A stretch of DNA of 36,352 nt from a virus (IMGVR_UViG_3300038552_000061:1-36352); one strand, 5' to 3'; shown: positions 5,112 to 13,920, numbered from the stretch's first letter. A program made the numbers and translations. Notes: generated from the sequence alone by a model not told the origin.

Positions 5112-6533
5112 GTGCCGCTCCTGGTTAGAGAATACACGCCTTCACCTACCATCCGTCGGTTCCATCTAGACGACACCTTCTATCGCGGTCTGATGGGACC
5201 GATTGGTAGCGGGAAGTCGGTTGCGTGTGTGGCGGAGCTCATGATCAGGGCGCAGGAACAAGAGCATTCTCCTGACGGTATCCGCCACACGCGCCATGTC
5301 ATCGTGCGCAACACCTACCGCGAGCTCACTGACACGACTATCAAGACGTTCCATTCCTGGATTCCGAGGGATGCAGGCGAATGGCTTGGGAAGGACATGA
5401 CATTCACCATTAATGGAGGTGATTTTCATACCGAGTTCATGTTCAGGGCGCTTGATAAGCCAGGAGATGTCAAGAAGCTCCTATCCATGGAGTTCACGGT
5501 TGGGTGGGTGAACGAAGCGAGAGAGATCCCGAAGTCGATCATCGACATGATGGGTGGACGTGCAGGGCGATATCCAGACAAAAGCTTTGGAGGCCCAACA
5601 TGGTACGGGATCATCATGGACACGAACCCACCGGACACAGATTCATGGTGGTACCGGATATTCGAACAACCTGACGAGTATGGGAATTATGCAGATGGAT
5701 GGCGACTGTTCCGTCAGCCTTCAGCGCGTGGACCTGATGCCGAGAATATCGAGAATTTGCCGCATGGCTATTATGATCGGCAGCTATTCGGAAAGACTGA
5801 AGAATGGATCTCGATCTATGTTGACGGGAATTACGGTTACACCATGGAGGGGAAGCCTATACATCCGAAGTTCAACCATAGTGTCCACGTCCTGGCGGGT
5901 GATCACGAGGTGTTGCCCAAGCGCCCGTTGCTCGTTGGCGCGGATTTTGGGCTGACCCCAGCTGCCGTTATCCTGCAATACCACCCGCTTGGGTATTGGG
6001 TGGTCCTAGACGAGATAGTGACGGAGGACATGGGAGCTGACGAGTTTGGGCCGGCAGTCATTGAGCACCTGCACCGGCACTACCCCGGGATGGAGTATTG
6101 TGGGTGGGGAGATCCGTCAGGGGACACGAGGAGCCAGGCGAACAGCCGGATGACGGTGTTCACCGAGCTCTACAAGACAGGCCTGATGCTCTCGCCTTGC
6201 CAAACGAATGACCTATTGGCGCGGATCTCGACGGTCAACCGGCTACTCGGAACGTTGGCCGCTGACGGAAAGCCGAGGCTGCGGTTTTCGAAGAAAGCGC
6301 AAATTTTGATCAAAGCAATGGCCGGGGGGTACCACTACCGGCGGGTCAATATCGCTGGTCTCGAGAAGTTCGAGGACAGGCCGAACAAGAATTCGTTCAG
6401 CCACGTGGCCGAAGCCCTCCAGTATGCCCTTGTTGGCGACGCTGGGTATACTGAGCAGAAGGAGGAGCGCACAATGCGAAGGCGATATGACGAGCGGCCT
6501 GCTGGCCGGCATCGGTCTTGGAAAACTGCATGA
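5112..6533 (+). CDS. terL: Terminase large subunit
   Basis: ATP-driven DNA packaging motor and headful/concatemer-cutting nuclease. The 473-aa product has a Walker A P-loop GPIGSGKS at residues 29-36, a Walker B region with catalytic Glu (TVGWVNEA, E135), and a C-terminal RNase H-fold nuclease: LVGADFGLTP gives the first Asp (D278) and WGDPSGD the second (D334), with a further conserved block (SFSHVAEALQYA) near the end. Length is typical for a terminase large subunit. GTG start at 5112, 2 nt after the previous stop; no earlier ATG in frame. It should dock on the portal encoded at 8775. Confidence 0.93.
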   Translation: MPLLVREYTPSPTIRRFHLDDTFYRGLMGPIGSGKSVACVAELMIRAQEQEHSPDGIRHTRHVIVRNTYRELTDTTIKTFHSWIPRDAGEWLGKDMTFTINGGDFHTEFMFRALDKPGDVKKLLSMEFTVGWVNEAREIPKSIIDMMGGRAGRYPDKSFGGPTWYGIIMDTNPPDTDSWWYRIFEQPDEYGNYADGWRLFRQPSARGPDAENIENLPHGYYDRQLFGKTEEWISIYVDGNYGYTMEGKPIHPKFNHSVHVLAGDHEVLPKRPLLVGADFGLTPAAVILQYHPLGYWVVLDEIVTEDMGADEFGPAVIEHLHRHYPGMEYCGWGDPSGDTRSQANSRMTVFTELYKTGLMLSPCQTNDLLARISTVNRLLGTLAADGKPRLRFSKKAQILIKAMAGGYHYRRVNIAGLEKFEDRPNKNSFSHVAEALQYALVGDAGYTEQKEERTMRRRYDERPAGRHRSWKTA

Positions 6534-6542
6534 GGGCACACG

Positions 6543-6821
6543 ATGGCGACGCTCTATGTTCCGGTCACGCTGGGGTCAATCCATGCTGATCGGCTGATGT
6601 CCGCTGTGAATACCCTGCGCAACGCCGAATGCAAATTGAGTTCGGTCAAGCAGGTGATGGACGCGATGATAGACGGTGCCGACTACTCGGAGCTGGAGAC
6701 CTACTTCGGGCTTCCGACCGGCGAAGGGTCGAGCGTGTGGACGAACGTCTCGAACGCGCTCACCGAGATCCAGAACGACGCAACCGTTCAGCAGCTGATG
6801 GACATGCTCGGCGCCTACTGA
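6543..6821 (+). CDS. Hypothetical protein between terminase and DUF2341-like gene (92 aa)
   Basis: GAGGG seven nt before ATG 6543. The 92-aa product is helical and slightly acidic (HADRLMSAVNTLRNAECKL, then DYSELETYFGLPTGEG). It ends 1 nt before the GTG of the next gene, so the two are probably co-translated. It may be a chaperone or partner for the following repeat protein. GC content rises sharply here. Confidence 0.7.
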   Translation: MATLYVPVTLGSIHADRLMSAVNTLRNAECKLSSVKQVMDAMIDGADYSELETYFGLPTGEGSSVWTNVSNALTEIQNDATVQQLMDMLGAY

Positions 6822-6822
6822 G

Positions 6823-8469
6823 GTGGCCTACTCCACCGGCTACTACGCAAAGATCACAATCGGGGGCGGCTTATCGGCCGCCGCCCTGTCGAACTACACC
6901 CTGTGGATCACGGCCGAGAACGTATCGGCCAACGTCCTGTCGAACATCCAGGCCAACGCAAGGGCGGACCTGAACGACGTTCGGTTCAGCACGGACACCG
7001 CCGGCGACAACCTCCTCAGCCTCTATAAGATCCTCGCCTCGCCTGCGAATGGCGACTTCGCGTTCCTCGTGGGACCGGTGAATTACACCGGCTCTACCGC
7101 CCTCGAGATTTACATGCATTGGGGCGACGGAACGCTCACCACGGACAGCTCCGCCTCGACGGTGTTCGACTCGTCCGTGGTATCGGCCTACACGCCTCGG
7201 GCCGTTGGCGCCGCCACGGACCTGGCTTCGACCGGGAACAACCTGGCTACGGCCGGCGGCACGATCGCAGTCAACCAGACGAGCGCGCCCCCGGGGAACA
7301 TCTACTCGTGGGACTTCAGCGCCAGCGCCAGCCAGTATATGAGCCTGGCCAACGCCACGACCAAAGGCATGGGCGTGGTTGGCACGGGCGCCACGATCCG
7401 GCTGCTGATGAAAAACCGCAGCACGGGCAACGCCGGGTTCGCGAATGTCGGCGACGGGAACGCCGCGACCTCGGGGCATTGGTTCGGTGCCGGCTACCTG
7501 ACATCGGCCGGGAACCATGATTACGTGGTCTCGCAGCGGGCGGGAACTGGCCAGCTGGCCCGCTCGGCCATCGCGTCGTCCACCCTGAACGCCTGGAACT
7601 ACTTCGCGGTCAAGTTCGATCCCACGACGAGCGCCGTGGGCGGCCTGGCGTGGAGCACCACGGCATCGAACGTCGCGAGCGGTTACGGGCAGACCTCGAC
7701 GCTCAGCAACATCTACGTGGGCACGGGGGACAACAACGCATCCCTCGTGATGGCTGGGCGCATTGCCTTCGCGGCCTTCGACGCGACGACGCGGTCGGAT
7801 GCGTGGCTTGCGGCAGACAACCGGCTGATGCTCGGCCAGGCCACATACGTGGCCTACGATGCTGACCCCACGGCGCACGGTGCGGGGGCGAGCGCCACCC
7901 CGACGACGGGCACGCTTGCGCTGATAGGTGGCGCGCCGACTGTGTTCCGGGCGGTGTCCGCCACCCCGACGACGGGCGCGCTGGCGATCGCTGGCGCGGC
8001 GCCTGAGGTGTTCCGAGCGGTGGCCGCCACCCCTGCATCGGGGTCGGTTGCGATCACCGGAAATGCGCCAACAGCGACCGCTGTGACCGGTGCGAGCGCC
8101 ACCCCGGGGGTCGGGTCGCTGGCGCTCATTGGCGCGGCTCCGCAGGTATTCAGGGCGGTGTCCACCACCCCGGCGGTTGGGTCGGTTGCGATCGTGGGGG
8201 CCGCGCCCGCGGTGTTCCGGGCGGTATCGGCCACCCCGGCGACTGGATCGGTTTCAGTGATCGGAGCGGCGCCGACGGTATTAACCGGCGCTGGCGTGGC
8301 AAAGACAGCGACACCGACCGTTGGCCATGTCTCGATTATTGGAGCCGTTCCAATGGTCGAGAAATATCTCATCACTGGCAGGCTTGTACGTTCGCGTCGC
8401 GTCCGTATTTGGGAAATAATCGAGCGTGACGACGAAGCGGTGATGCTTGCCTATCTATCAACGAGGTGA
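6823..8469 (+). CDS. DUF2341/LamG-like surface protein with Ala-Pro-Gly repeats (548 aa)
   Basis: Residues 1-130 begin AYSTGYYAKITIGGGLSAAA and run through a 'IYMHWGDGT' segment, the pattern of DUF2341 domains. Residues about 140-345 look like a concanavalin/LamG-type jelly roll. Residues 358-518 are seven repeats of 22-26 aa with consensus ATPxxGxhxhxGxAPxVFRAV. The last ~30 residues are basic and hydrophilic. This suggests a carbohydrate-binding virion surface or fibre protein. The gene is markedly GC-rich with C/G-ending codons, unlike the portal and capsid genes, which suggests acquisition. GTG start, 1 nt after the previous stop. The place between terminase and portal is unusual for a receptor-binding protein. 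Confidence 0.7.
   Translation: MAYSTGYYAKITIGGGLSAAALSNYTLWITAENVSANVLSNIQANARADLNDVRFSTDTAGDNLLSLYKILASPANGDFAFLVGPVNYTGSTALEIYMHWGDGTLTTDSSASTVFDSSVVSAYTPRAVGAATDLASTGNNLATAGGTIAVNQTSAPPGNIYSWDFSASASQYMSLANATTKGMGVVGTGATIRLLMKNRSTGNAGFANVGDGNAATSGHWFGAGYLTSAGNHDYVVSQRAGTGQLARSAIASSTLNAWNYFAVKFDPTTSAVGGLAWSTTASNVASGYGQTSTLSNIYVGTGDNNASLVMAGRIAFAAFDATTRSDAWLAADNRLMLGQATYVAYDADPTAHGAGASATPTTGTLALIGGAPTVFRAVSATPTTGALAIAGAAPEVFRAVAATPASGSVAITGNAPTATAVTGASATPGVGSLALIGAAPQVFRAVSTTPAVGSVAIVGAAPAVFRAVSATPATGSVSVIGAAPTVLTGAGVAKTATPTVGHVSIIGAVPMVEKYLITGRLVRSRRVRIWEIIERDDEAVMLAYLSTR
7894..8373 (+). repeat. Seven tandem coding repeats of 66-78 bp
   Basis: Each unit begins with Ala-Thr-Pro (Thr-Thr-Pro once) and contains a Gly-x-hydrophobic strand, then GxAP and usually VFRAV. 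Units are 22, 22, 24, 22, 22, 26 and about 22 residues. DNA similarity between units is high (for example the start of units 1 and 2), so recent expansion or recombination within the gene is plausible. Confidence 0.85.
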
Positions 8470-8472
8470 GGC

Positions 8473-8619
8473 ATGCCATTGACGAAGAAGGGGCGGAAGA
8501 TAAAATCCGCCATGAAAGCGCAATATGGCCAAGACAAGGGCGAGCGCGTGTTCTACGCCAGCAAGAATTCTGGCAAAATCACAGGCGTTGACAAGAAACG
8601 CAAGCGAGGCAAGAAATGA
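8473..8619 (+). CDS. Small basic virion-associated protein (48 aa)
   Basis: GAGGTGAGG precedes ATG 8473. The product (MPLTKKGRKIKSAMKAQYG, then GERVFYASKNSGKITGVD, then a poly-basic tail) matches a type of very short basic protein often found next to phage portal genes. The KKG...FYAS.N.GKITGV pattern is distinctive. Role unknown; DNA or head-shell association is likely given about 16 Lys/Arg in 48 residues. Confidence 0.8.
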   Translation: MPLTKKGRKIKSAMKAQYGQDKGERVFYASKNSGKITGVDKKRKRGKK

Positions 8620-8771
8620 AAGGCATTTTCGGAAGTTCGATGATCTCTGGTTCCGGCTCTGACGGGATGCAGATGAAGGGCAAGAAGCGCAAGATGAAGG
8701 ATCAGCCAAAGGTGAAGATTCGCAAGGGTGGAAAGCTGCCTGGGGGTGTGCGTCTAGGTCCGCAGAAGTAA
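8616..8771 (+). CDS. Small Lys/Gly-rich protein (51 aa)
   Basis: Starts in an ATGA overlap at 8616 and ends 3 nt before the portal gene. The sequence is Ser/Gly-rich at the start (GSSMISGSGSDGMQM) and strongly basic after that (KGKKRKMKDQPKVKIRKGGK). Probably a disordered DNA- or RNA-binding peptide, or a virion component expressed with the portal. Family not recognised. Confidence 0.65.
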   Translation: MKGIFGSSMISGSGSDGMQMKGKKRKMKDQPKVKIRKGGKLPGGVRLGPQK

Positions 8772-8774
8772 GTC

Positions 8775-11294
8775 ATGATCAAGAGCATAGACGGCAAGGT
8801 CGATATTGAGTCGATCCAACGCGCATTCAAGGCTTCTAGAGACAAGACTGCCGATTGGCGCAAAGAAGCCAAAAAGTGGTACGACTATGTAGCAGGCGAT
8901 CAGTACACCGAAGAGGAAATGGATCTAGCTGATCCAGAGCGCGCGTTTGTCGTATTCAATCGCACTGCCGTCTATGTTGAGACAGTAACCGGTATCGAGG
9001 CCTTGCAGCGGGACAAGGCGCAAATTGTATCGCGAGGTGTAGGACCGCAACGCAATCAGGTTGCGGATATATGGGATGCCGCATTAGGTTATGTCATAGA
9101 CGATAGCGCTGCTGAGGTTCACCAGTCCGAGGCGTTCCGAGACATGGTGATCTGCGGCATGGGGTGGACGGAATCGCACATGGACTTTGTCCGCAACCCC
9201 GATGGAGACCTGATAGCAGCGGCTCGCGTTGATCCGCTCCACATGTATTGGGACCCTATGTCAACGGAGCGCAATGCTAGCGATCGGAGGTGGAGCATTC
9301 GGATTGCGCCGTATGAGCGCTCCGAGATCGAGATGATGTGGCCTGATAAGGTCGATGAGATCTCGTGGAGCAATTTTTTCGCGCCTGTTCCGAATCCGGA
9401 TACTGATGTTGAGCGCGGGCCTAAGTTTTCATACACGGAAGAGGAGGATTGGAACCCTGACCCGTCTGATGTAATTTGGATATCGCATGTCAACTGGTAC
9501 GAGGTTGAGCCCTTCATGAGGGTGTCGATCGAAGGCAACAACGTTGACGTTCCTAGATCAGAATGGGATAGCTTCAAGGAGACGTTCCCGGAGCTGGCTG
9601 AGTACGGGAAGAAGGCAAAGAAACGAGTTTACAAGTATGCTTTCGTAGTTGGAAACACGGTACTTGAGGAGGGCGAATCCTTCGTTCAGGAGGGGTTCAG
9701 CTTTCAGGTGATGACTGGTCATTATCACCGGAGTGAAGGAACGTGGTTCGGTATCGTGAAGCCGTTCATCGATCCACAGGATTGGGTCAATAAGATGTAC
9801 GGCTCGATCATCGAGACCATGGCCACGAACAGCAAGGGCGGAGGTCTACTGTACGAGGAGGACGCTGTAGACGACATCAGGGACCTTGAGGAGTCATGGG
9901 CGCGCCCGGCCGGCCTGCACGCATTCCGCCCTGGTGCGATATCCGGCAGAAAAATCATGCCGAAGCCCGAGGCAACATACCCGGAAGGCCTCGACCGGCT
10001 GATGACCTTCGCATTCCAGATGTTCGGTGAGGTGTCCGGGGTAACCCCAGAGCTCATGGGTATGGTTTCCCATGATCAGCCCGGGGTTGTGGAGTACCAG
10101 CGCAAGCAGGCTAGCATCTCAACGTTGGCGTGGGCTTTCGATTCCAAGCGCTCGTATCTGAAGCACTGGGGGCGGATCGTCGCAGAGGCAATCCAGAAGC
10201 ACCTGGCCGACGGGCGCATCATCAGGGCGAGCGGTGGAGAGGAGGGTATGCAATACCTGCCGCTCCTGCGCGACGAGCTATCCCTTGAATACGAGGTGGT
10301 GGTGAACACCGCTCCGTCGGCTCCGAACGAGCGGGAGCGCGCCTTCGCGATCATGTCGTCGATGATGCCTGTCCTAATTCAGGCTGGCATCATGCCGCCA
10401 CCGGACGTACTCGACTACATGCCGCTACCGGCTAAGCTGATCGATTCGTGGAAGAAGGCGATATCCACCCCGAACCCGCAGCAGCAAGAATCGGCCCAGA
10501 TCGCCATGGAGGAGCGCAAGGCGAACATCGAGAAGATGCGGGCGGACGCGCTGGCTGCCCAGGCCAAGGCGAAGAAGGACGAAGCTGGAACCGAGCTGGA
10601 GATCGCCAAGATTCAGCGGGATAGCCAAGAGAATGCGGTTCGGGCGCAACTCGCGGTCGAGGAATCGAACCGGGCGCACCTGCTTGCGTTGCGGGACCGG
10701 GAGATCCAGGCGCTGAAGGTCCAAATGGAGCAAGAGAAGGCAGCCGCTCAAATGCGCAATGACCTGGCTTCGGTTGAGCAGAAGCGCATTGAGGGTCAGG
10801 CCAAGGTTCTATCGACGCTGGCTGACATTGAAGCAAAGCGGCAGAAGTCCGAGGCTGATAAGGAGGCCGCAGAGCAGAAAGAGCGCCTGGCATCATCCGA
10901 GCTTGCAAACAAGCAAATCGAGCTGGCAATCAAGGCGTTGGAGCTTCAGCAGAAGCTACTTGAGTCGAATGCCAATATCGGGAAGTCACTTGAGATAGTG
11001 ATCGGCAAAGTTGATGGAATGGAGGAGCGGCAGGACTCAATGGAAAACGATATGCGATCCATGTCCGGCGAAAGGGATCGCATGTACGGCATGATGGACA
11101 CGATGGCCAGATCGGTAGAAGAACAAAACGCCGAGATAGAACGCATGTACACTGATAAGATGAGCAAGGCAGAGGAAAAGCCAAGGCCTGCTATAATTGA
11201 AAGAGATGAAAACGGTTTCATAACCAAGATTGGCGACAAGACCGTGCTTCGAGACGAAGTTGGTCAGGTAATCGGTCTCACAAGCGAGGACTAA
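8775..11294 (+). CDS. P22-type portal protein with coiled-coil C-terminus (839 aa)
   Basis: Dodecameric DNA channel at the capsid vertex. Residues about 1-560 follow the P22-type portal pattern: helical N-terminus with WRKEAKKWYDYVAGDQ, a wing region (DPLHMYWDPMST), a core with YHRSEGTWFGIVKPFIDPQD, and the stem/clip region. Residues about 566-735 are a continuous charged coiled coil (many E-K-A heptads), followed by a Met-rich segment and an end module ITKIGDKTVLRDEVGQVIGL. P22's own portal has a long helical barrel at its C-terminus, so the coiled coil is probably the equivalent barrel. Larger than the P22 protein (725 aa). Interacts with terminase and neck proteins. Confidence 0.9.
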   Translation: MIKSIDGKVDIESIQRAFKASRDKTADWRKEAKKWYDYVAGDQYTEEEMDLADPERAFVVFNRTAVYVETVTGIEALQRDKAQIVSRGVGPQRNQVADIWDAALGYVIDDSAAEVHQSEAFRDMVICGMGWTESHMDFVRNPDGDLIAAARVDPLHMYWDPMSTERNASDRRWSIRIAPYERSEIEMMWPDKVDEISWSNFFAPVPNPDTDVERGPKFSYTEEEDWNPDPSDVIWISHVNWYEVEPFMRVSIEGNNVDVPRSEWDSFKETFPELAEYGKKAKKRVYKYAFVVGNTVLEEGESFVQEGFSFQVMTGHYHRSEGTWFGIVKPFIDPQDWVNKMYGSIIETMATNSKGGGLLYEEDAVDDIRDLEESWARPAGLHAFRPGAISGRKIMPKPEATYPEGLDRLMTFAFQMFGEVSGVTPELMGMVSHDQPGVVEYQRKQASISTLAWAFDSKRSYLKHWGRIVAEAIQKHLADGRIIRASGGEEGMQYLPLLRDELSLEYEVVVNTAPSAPNERERAFAIMSSMMPVLIQAGIMPPPDVLDYMPLPAKLIDSWKKAISTPNPQQQESAQIAMEERKANIEKMRADALAAQAKAKKDEAGTELEIAKIQRDSQENAVRAQLAVEESNRAHLLALRDREIQALKVQMEQEKAAAQMRNDLASVEQKRIEGQAKVLSTLADIEAKRQKSEADKEAAEQKERLASSELANKQIELAIKALELQQKLLESNANIGKSLEIVIGKVDGMEERQDSMENDMRSMSGERDRMYGMMDTMARSVEEQNAEIERMYTDKMSKAEEKPRPAIIERDENGFITKIGDKTVLRDEVGQVIGLTSED

Positions 11295-11300
11295 TTCAAT

Positions 11301-12107
11301 ATGGCATCTTCCGTTGACGATCTGATCAGCGGCCTCCGTGGGCATGATGACACCCCCGATCCGCAGCCGGAGCCGCGCGACCCTGAGCCGCAGCCTGAAC
11401 CCCGGGAACCCGCCCCACAGGACCCGCAACCGCCTCGTGAGCCCACGCCTGCACCGGTGCCCTACGCTCGGTTCCAGGAGCAAAACCACACCCTGCGCGC
11501 GACACAGGCCGAGCTTGCGCAGCTGCGCGACGAGATTGCCAAGCTGAGGGCACAGCCGAAGCCGGCCGAGGCCGAGAACAAGGTAAGCTACGAGACGGAC
11601 CCGGACGCCTACCTGAAGAGCAGGCAGGACCAAATCGATTCCGAGGTTAAGGAGATGCGCGCCTGGAAGGAGGCCCAGGCGGCGCAGGCAGCCGCTGCTG
11701 AGCGCATCAATCAGTACCAGAACTGGCACCGATCGCAGATCGAGGAGTTCAAGGCTACGCAGCCTGACGTTCTTGACGCGTACCGGTATATCTCCGATAG
11801 CCTGAAGCGCACCTTGGGGTATGCGGCCTCTCCAGGCGAGATTGGCCAGTACATCGAGCAATGGGAGTTTGCCGCCGTGAACAACGCCATTGCGGTCGGC
11901 AAGAATCCGGCTGCTCACCTGTACGATATCGCGACCAAGATGGGGTACAAGGCGCAGAGCTCTGGTGACGAAGGGAAGGAGCGGCTGAAGGCCCAGACTC
12001 CATCGCTAGGGGCGCAGCGCTCAGCCGAATCTGCGGCGCCTGCGCAGGACAAAAGCTTGAAGGGGTTCATCACTGATTTGCAGAGGGATGCAGGGTATAG
12101 GCGTTGA
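11301..12107 (+). CDS. Scaffold-like protein (268 aa)
   Basis: Position between portal and capsid gene, plus composition, suggest a scaffolding protein. Residues 15-55 are Pro/Glu-rich (PDPQPEPRDPEPQPEPREPA), followed by a coiled coil (ATQAELAQLRDEIAKLRAQ), an acidic-helical middle and a basic C-terminal tail ending LQRDAGYRR; scaffold proteins commonly bind the coat through a basic C-terminal helix. GAGGA 10 nt before ATG 11301. Sequence homology to a known family is not certain. Confidence 0.7.
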   Translation: MASSVDDLISGLRGHDDTPDPQPEPRDPEPQPEPREPAPQDPQPPREPTPAPVPYARFQEQNHTLRATQAELAQLRDEIAKLRAQPKPAEAENKVSYETDPDAYLKSRQDQIDSEVKEMRAWKEAQAAQAAAAERINQYQNWHRSQIEEFKATQPDVLDAYRYISDSLKRTLGYAASPGEIGQYIEQWEFAAVNNAIAVGKNPAAHLYDIATKMGYKAQSSGDEGKERLKAQTPSLGAQRSAESAAPAQDKSLKGFITDLQRDAGYRR

Positions 12108-12286
12108 AAGTGAGCGGCGCGGTGTATTGCAAAATTGCTGTGGTTTTGCAACACTTATAGATACGAAACCGCGCCGCTTGCAGATAGCGTAAAGCTGCCG
12201 CTCCGGGAAGCGAATATCCCGCATCACGTCCTGGCCTGACGAAACAAGGCATCGGTCACCACATGCGATCCCTTGGACACTAGTCA
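12108..12286 (+). promoter_or_regulatory. Structured leader of the capsid gene
   Basis: This 179-nt gap contains an 11-bp perfect inverted repeat (12113-12123 AGCGGCGCGGT with 12168-12178) enclosing an 8-bp inner stem (12127-12134 TTGCAAAA with 12144-12151) around a 9-nt loop. The inner stem is nearly central, so the RNA would fold into a nested stem-loop. No T-run follows, so it is not an ordinary terminator. It lies about 110 nt before ATG 12287. A promoter, RNA-stability element or translational control of the most abundant protein are all possible. Confidence 0.6.
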
Positions 12287-13390
12287 ATGGCAACCACAGA
12301 CTATCCCGTCAACCACCCTAATGCCCGCAAGCACTGGGCAAACGAAATTCACAAAGAGGCCTTGAAGCGCACGTATGCGCTCAAGTTCATGTCGGCTGGT
12401 CCTGACAATATTATTCAGGTACGCAACGAGACCAGCAAGTCAGGGCAGATGGGCGGAAAGGGTGACCTTATCCGCTATCCAATCAAGCAGCAACTGCAAG
12501 GCGATGGTATTCAGGGTGATGCTACCTTGGAGACCAACGAAGAAGCTCTCGTCACTTATTATGACGAGATGTACATCAACCAGCTTCGACATGCAACGCG
12601 GTCAGCTGGTCAAATGTCCGAGCAGCGCGTTCCGTATGATGTTCGCGAAGAGGGAATGGACTCTCTCGCAGACTGGTACGCGACTCGATATGACGTTTCA
12701 TTCTTCAACCAGATCTGCAGTCATTACCAGCAAACAGACACAAAGTACACTGGAAACAACGCAGCAATTACTGCATCAGGAACTGGCAACAGAATCTTTT
12801 ATGGGCACTCGACAACCGCATCATTGACTGCGTCTGCTACTGGCTTTGGCCTTACCGCAATCGATCGTTGCGTTGAAATCGCGCAGACCCGCCAGTATCC
12901 CATTCGTCCCATCAAGATGAATGGTGGCGAGTACTACGTGATGTTTATCAGGCCTGAGACATTCACGGCCCTTAAGGGAGCTGTGTCTGCTTCTGCGGTA
13001 ACTTGGTACGATGTGCAGCGCTCTCTACTCGAGTCTGGTCTAAACGCTCGTGATAACCCGCTCTTGACCGGCGCAGCTGGAATGTACGCAAACACGATTA
13101 TTCATGTTGCGCCTAACATTCCAAGAGGGGTTACGACTGAAATCGCCTCTGCAGGATTGTCGGTTGTCCCAGCTGTGTTTTGTGGTGCACAGGCCGTTAC
13201 CTGTAGTTTCGGTGTTGGTTATGGGCAGGGATCCCCGTTCACGTGGGCAGAGGAGCTATTTGACTATGGTAACCAGCTCGGAATCGCGTGTGGTAGTATC
13301 TTCGGGATGAAGAAAAATCAGTTCAATGGCCAGGATCATAGCGTGATTCAGGTGTTGCACACTATCTCTACCACGCAGAATATGGCATAA
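12287..13390 (+). CDS. Major capsid protein, N4-gp56 type (367 aa)
   Basis: The order after portal and scaffold, and the sequence, identify the major capsid protein. Characteristic features of the N4-gp56 (DUF4043) HK97-fold group are the early KHWANEIHKEALKR, the GKGDLIRYPIKQQLQGDGIQ strand/loop, 'ATLETNEEALVTYYDEMYIN', and the spine-helix region around QRVPYDVREEGMDSLADWYA. Length is in the usual 350-420 aa range. It probably assembles on the scaffold encoded upstream. Ribosome-binding site is poor (TTGGA), so the structured leader may matter for high expression. Confidence 0.88.
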   Translation: MATTDYPVNHPNARKHWANEIHKEALKRTYALKFMSAGPDNIIQVRNETSKSGQMGGKGDLIRYPIKQQLQGDGIQGDATLETNEEALVTYYDEMYINQLRHATRSAGQMSEQRVPYDVREEGMDSLADWYATRYDVSFFNQICSHYQQTDTKYTGNNAAITASGTGNRIFYGHSTTASLTASATGFGLTAIDRCVEIAQTRQYPIRPIKMNGGEYYVMFIRPETFTALKGAVSASAVTWYDVQRSLLESGLNARDNPLLTGAAGMYANTIIHVAPNIPRGVTTEIASAGLSVVPAVFCGAQAVTCSFGVGYGQGSPFTWAEELFDYGNQLGIACGSIFGMKKNQFNGQDHSVIQVLHTISTTQNMA

Positions 13391-13394
13391 CACC

Positions 13395-13820
13395 ATGGCA
13401 ACTACTACGTTTACTCCGGCTGCTGCGAGTTATATCCCGAAAGCCGACCACAGGGGCGTTACCGTTGTTACGTTCTTCAAGACGGCTACTGCGTCCGCTG
13501 TATGGGGAAAGGTCCTTATAGCCAAGATTCCGCATGGTGCGACTGTGCTCGATGGCATTTTGTACAACTCGCAGTCGCTTCTGGACTTGCGAGTCGGCAT
13601 CGGTACTACATCGGCCTCGAACAAGGCAATGTTCATCGGTACGAGTTCCGCGTTGACTGTTACGCGGTTCTACGTCGGTAGCACTGTTCCAGCGATTGGG
13701 CCGTACAAGGTGTCGGTGAGCGATGCCGCAGCGAATCGCTGGCAGATGGTAACTATGGCGGCATCGGCTAGCCTTTCAGGCATTTTTTCTGGCTGGATCA
13801 GCTATACCATGAATCCATGA
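13395..13820 (+). CDS. Possible head decoration protein (141 aa)
   Basis: Directly downstream of the capsid gene (4-nt gap), beta-strand-rich, Ala/Ser/Thr-rich (MATTTFTPAAASYIPKADHR and so on), with no Cys. Position, size and composition fit a decoration or minor head protein, but no family motif is recognised. Followed within 27 nt by the strong terminator at 13847-13879. Confidence 0.6.
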   Translation: MATTTFTPAAASYIPKADHRGVTVVTFFKTATASAVWGKVLIAKIPHGATVLDGILYNSQSLLDLRVGIGTTSASNKAMFIGTSSALTVTRFYVGSTVPAIGPYKVSVSDAAANRWQMVTMAASASLSGIFSGWISYTMNP

Positions 13821-13846
13821 TTCCTCCGTAAGCATGTGAGGCGTTT

Positions 13847-13879
13847 CAGCGCTGGCGGAATTTGCCGGCGCTGTTTTTT
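13847..13879 (+). terminator. Rho-independent terminator after head genes
   Basis: CAGCGCTGGC pairs with GCCGGCGCTG (10 bp with one T-G wobble) around a 7-nt loop, and TTTTTT follows directly. It would close the high-level head transcript before the sugar/radical-SAM cassette. Because tail genes lie downstream, transcription beyond it needs read-through, antitermination or a new promoter. Confidence 0.88.
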
Positions 13880-13920
13880 CGAAATATACTTACATTGTTG
13901 AAAACAAAGAGGGGCCATAA

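Noticed and set aside
6871-7878. Long minus-strand ORF (335 codons) opposite the DUF2341-like gene
   Set aside because: Product is Arg/Gly/Val-rich without domain character. It is the shadow expected where the + strand gene uses GC-ending codons.
11037-11918. Minus-strand ORF (293 codons) opposite portal end and scaffold
   Set aside because: No ribosome-binding site, low-complexity Leu/Arg product, and both + strand genes are convincing here.
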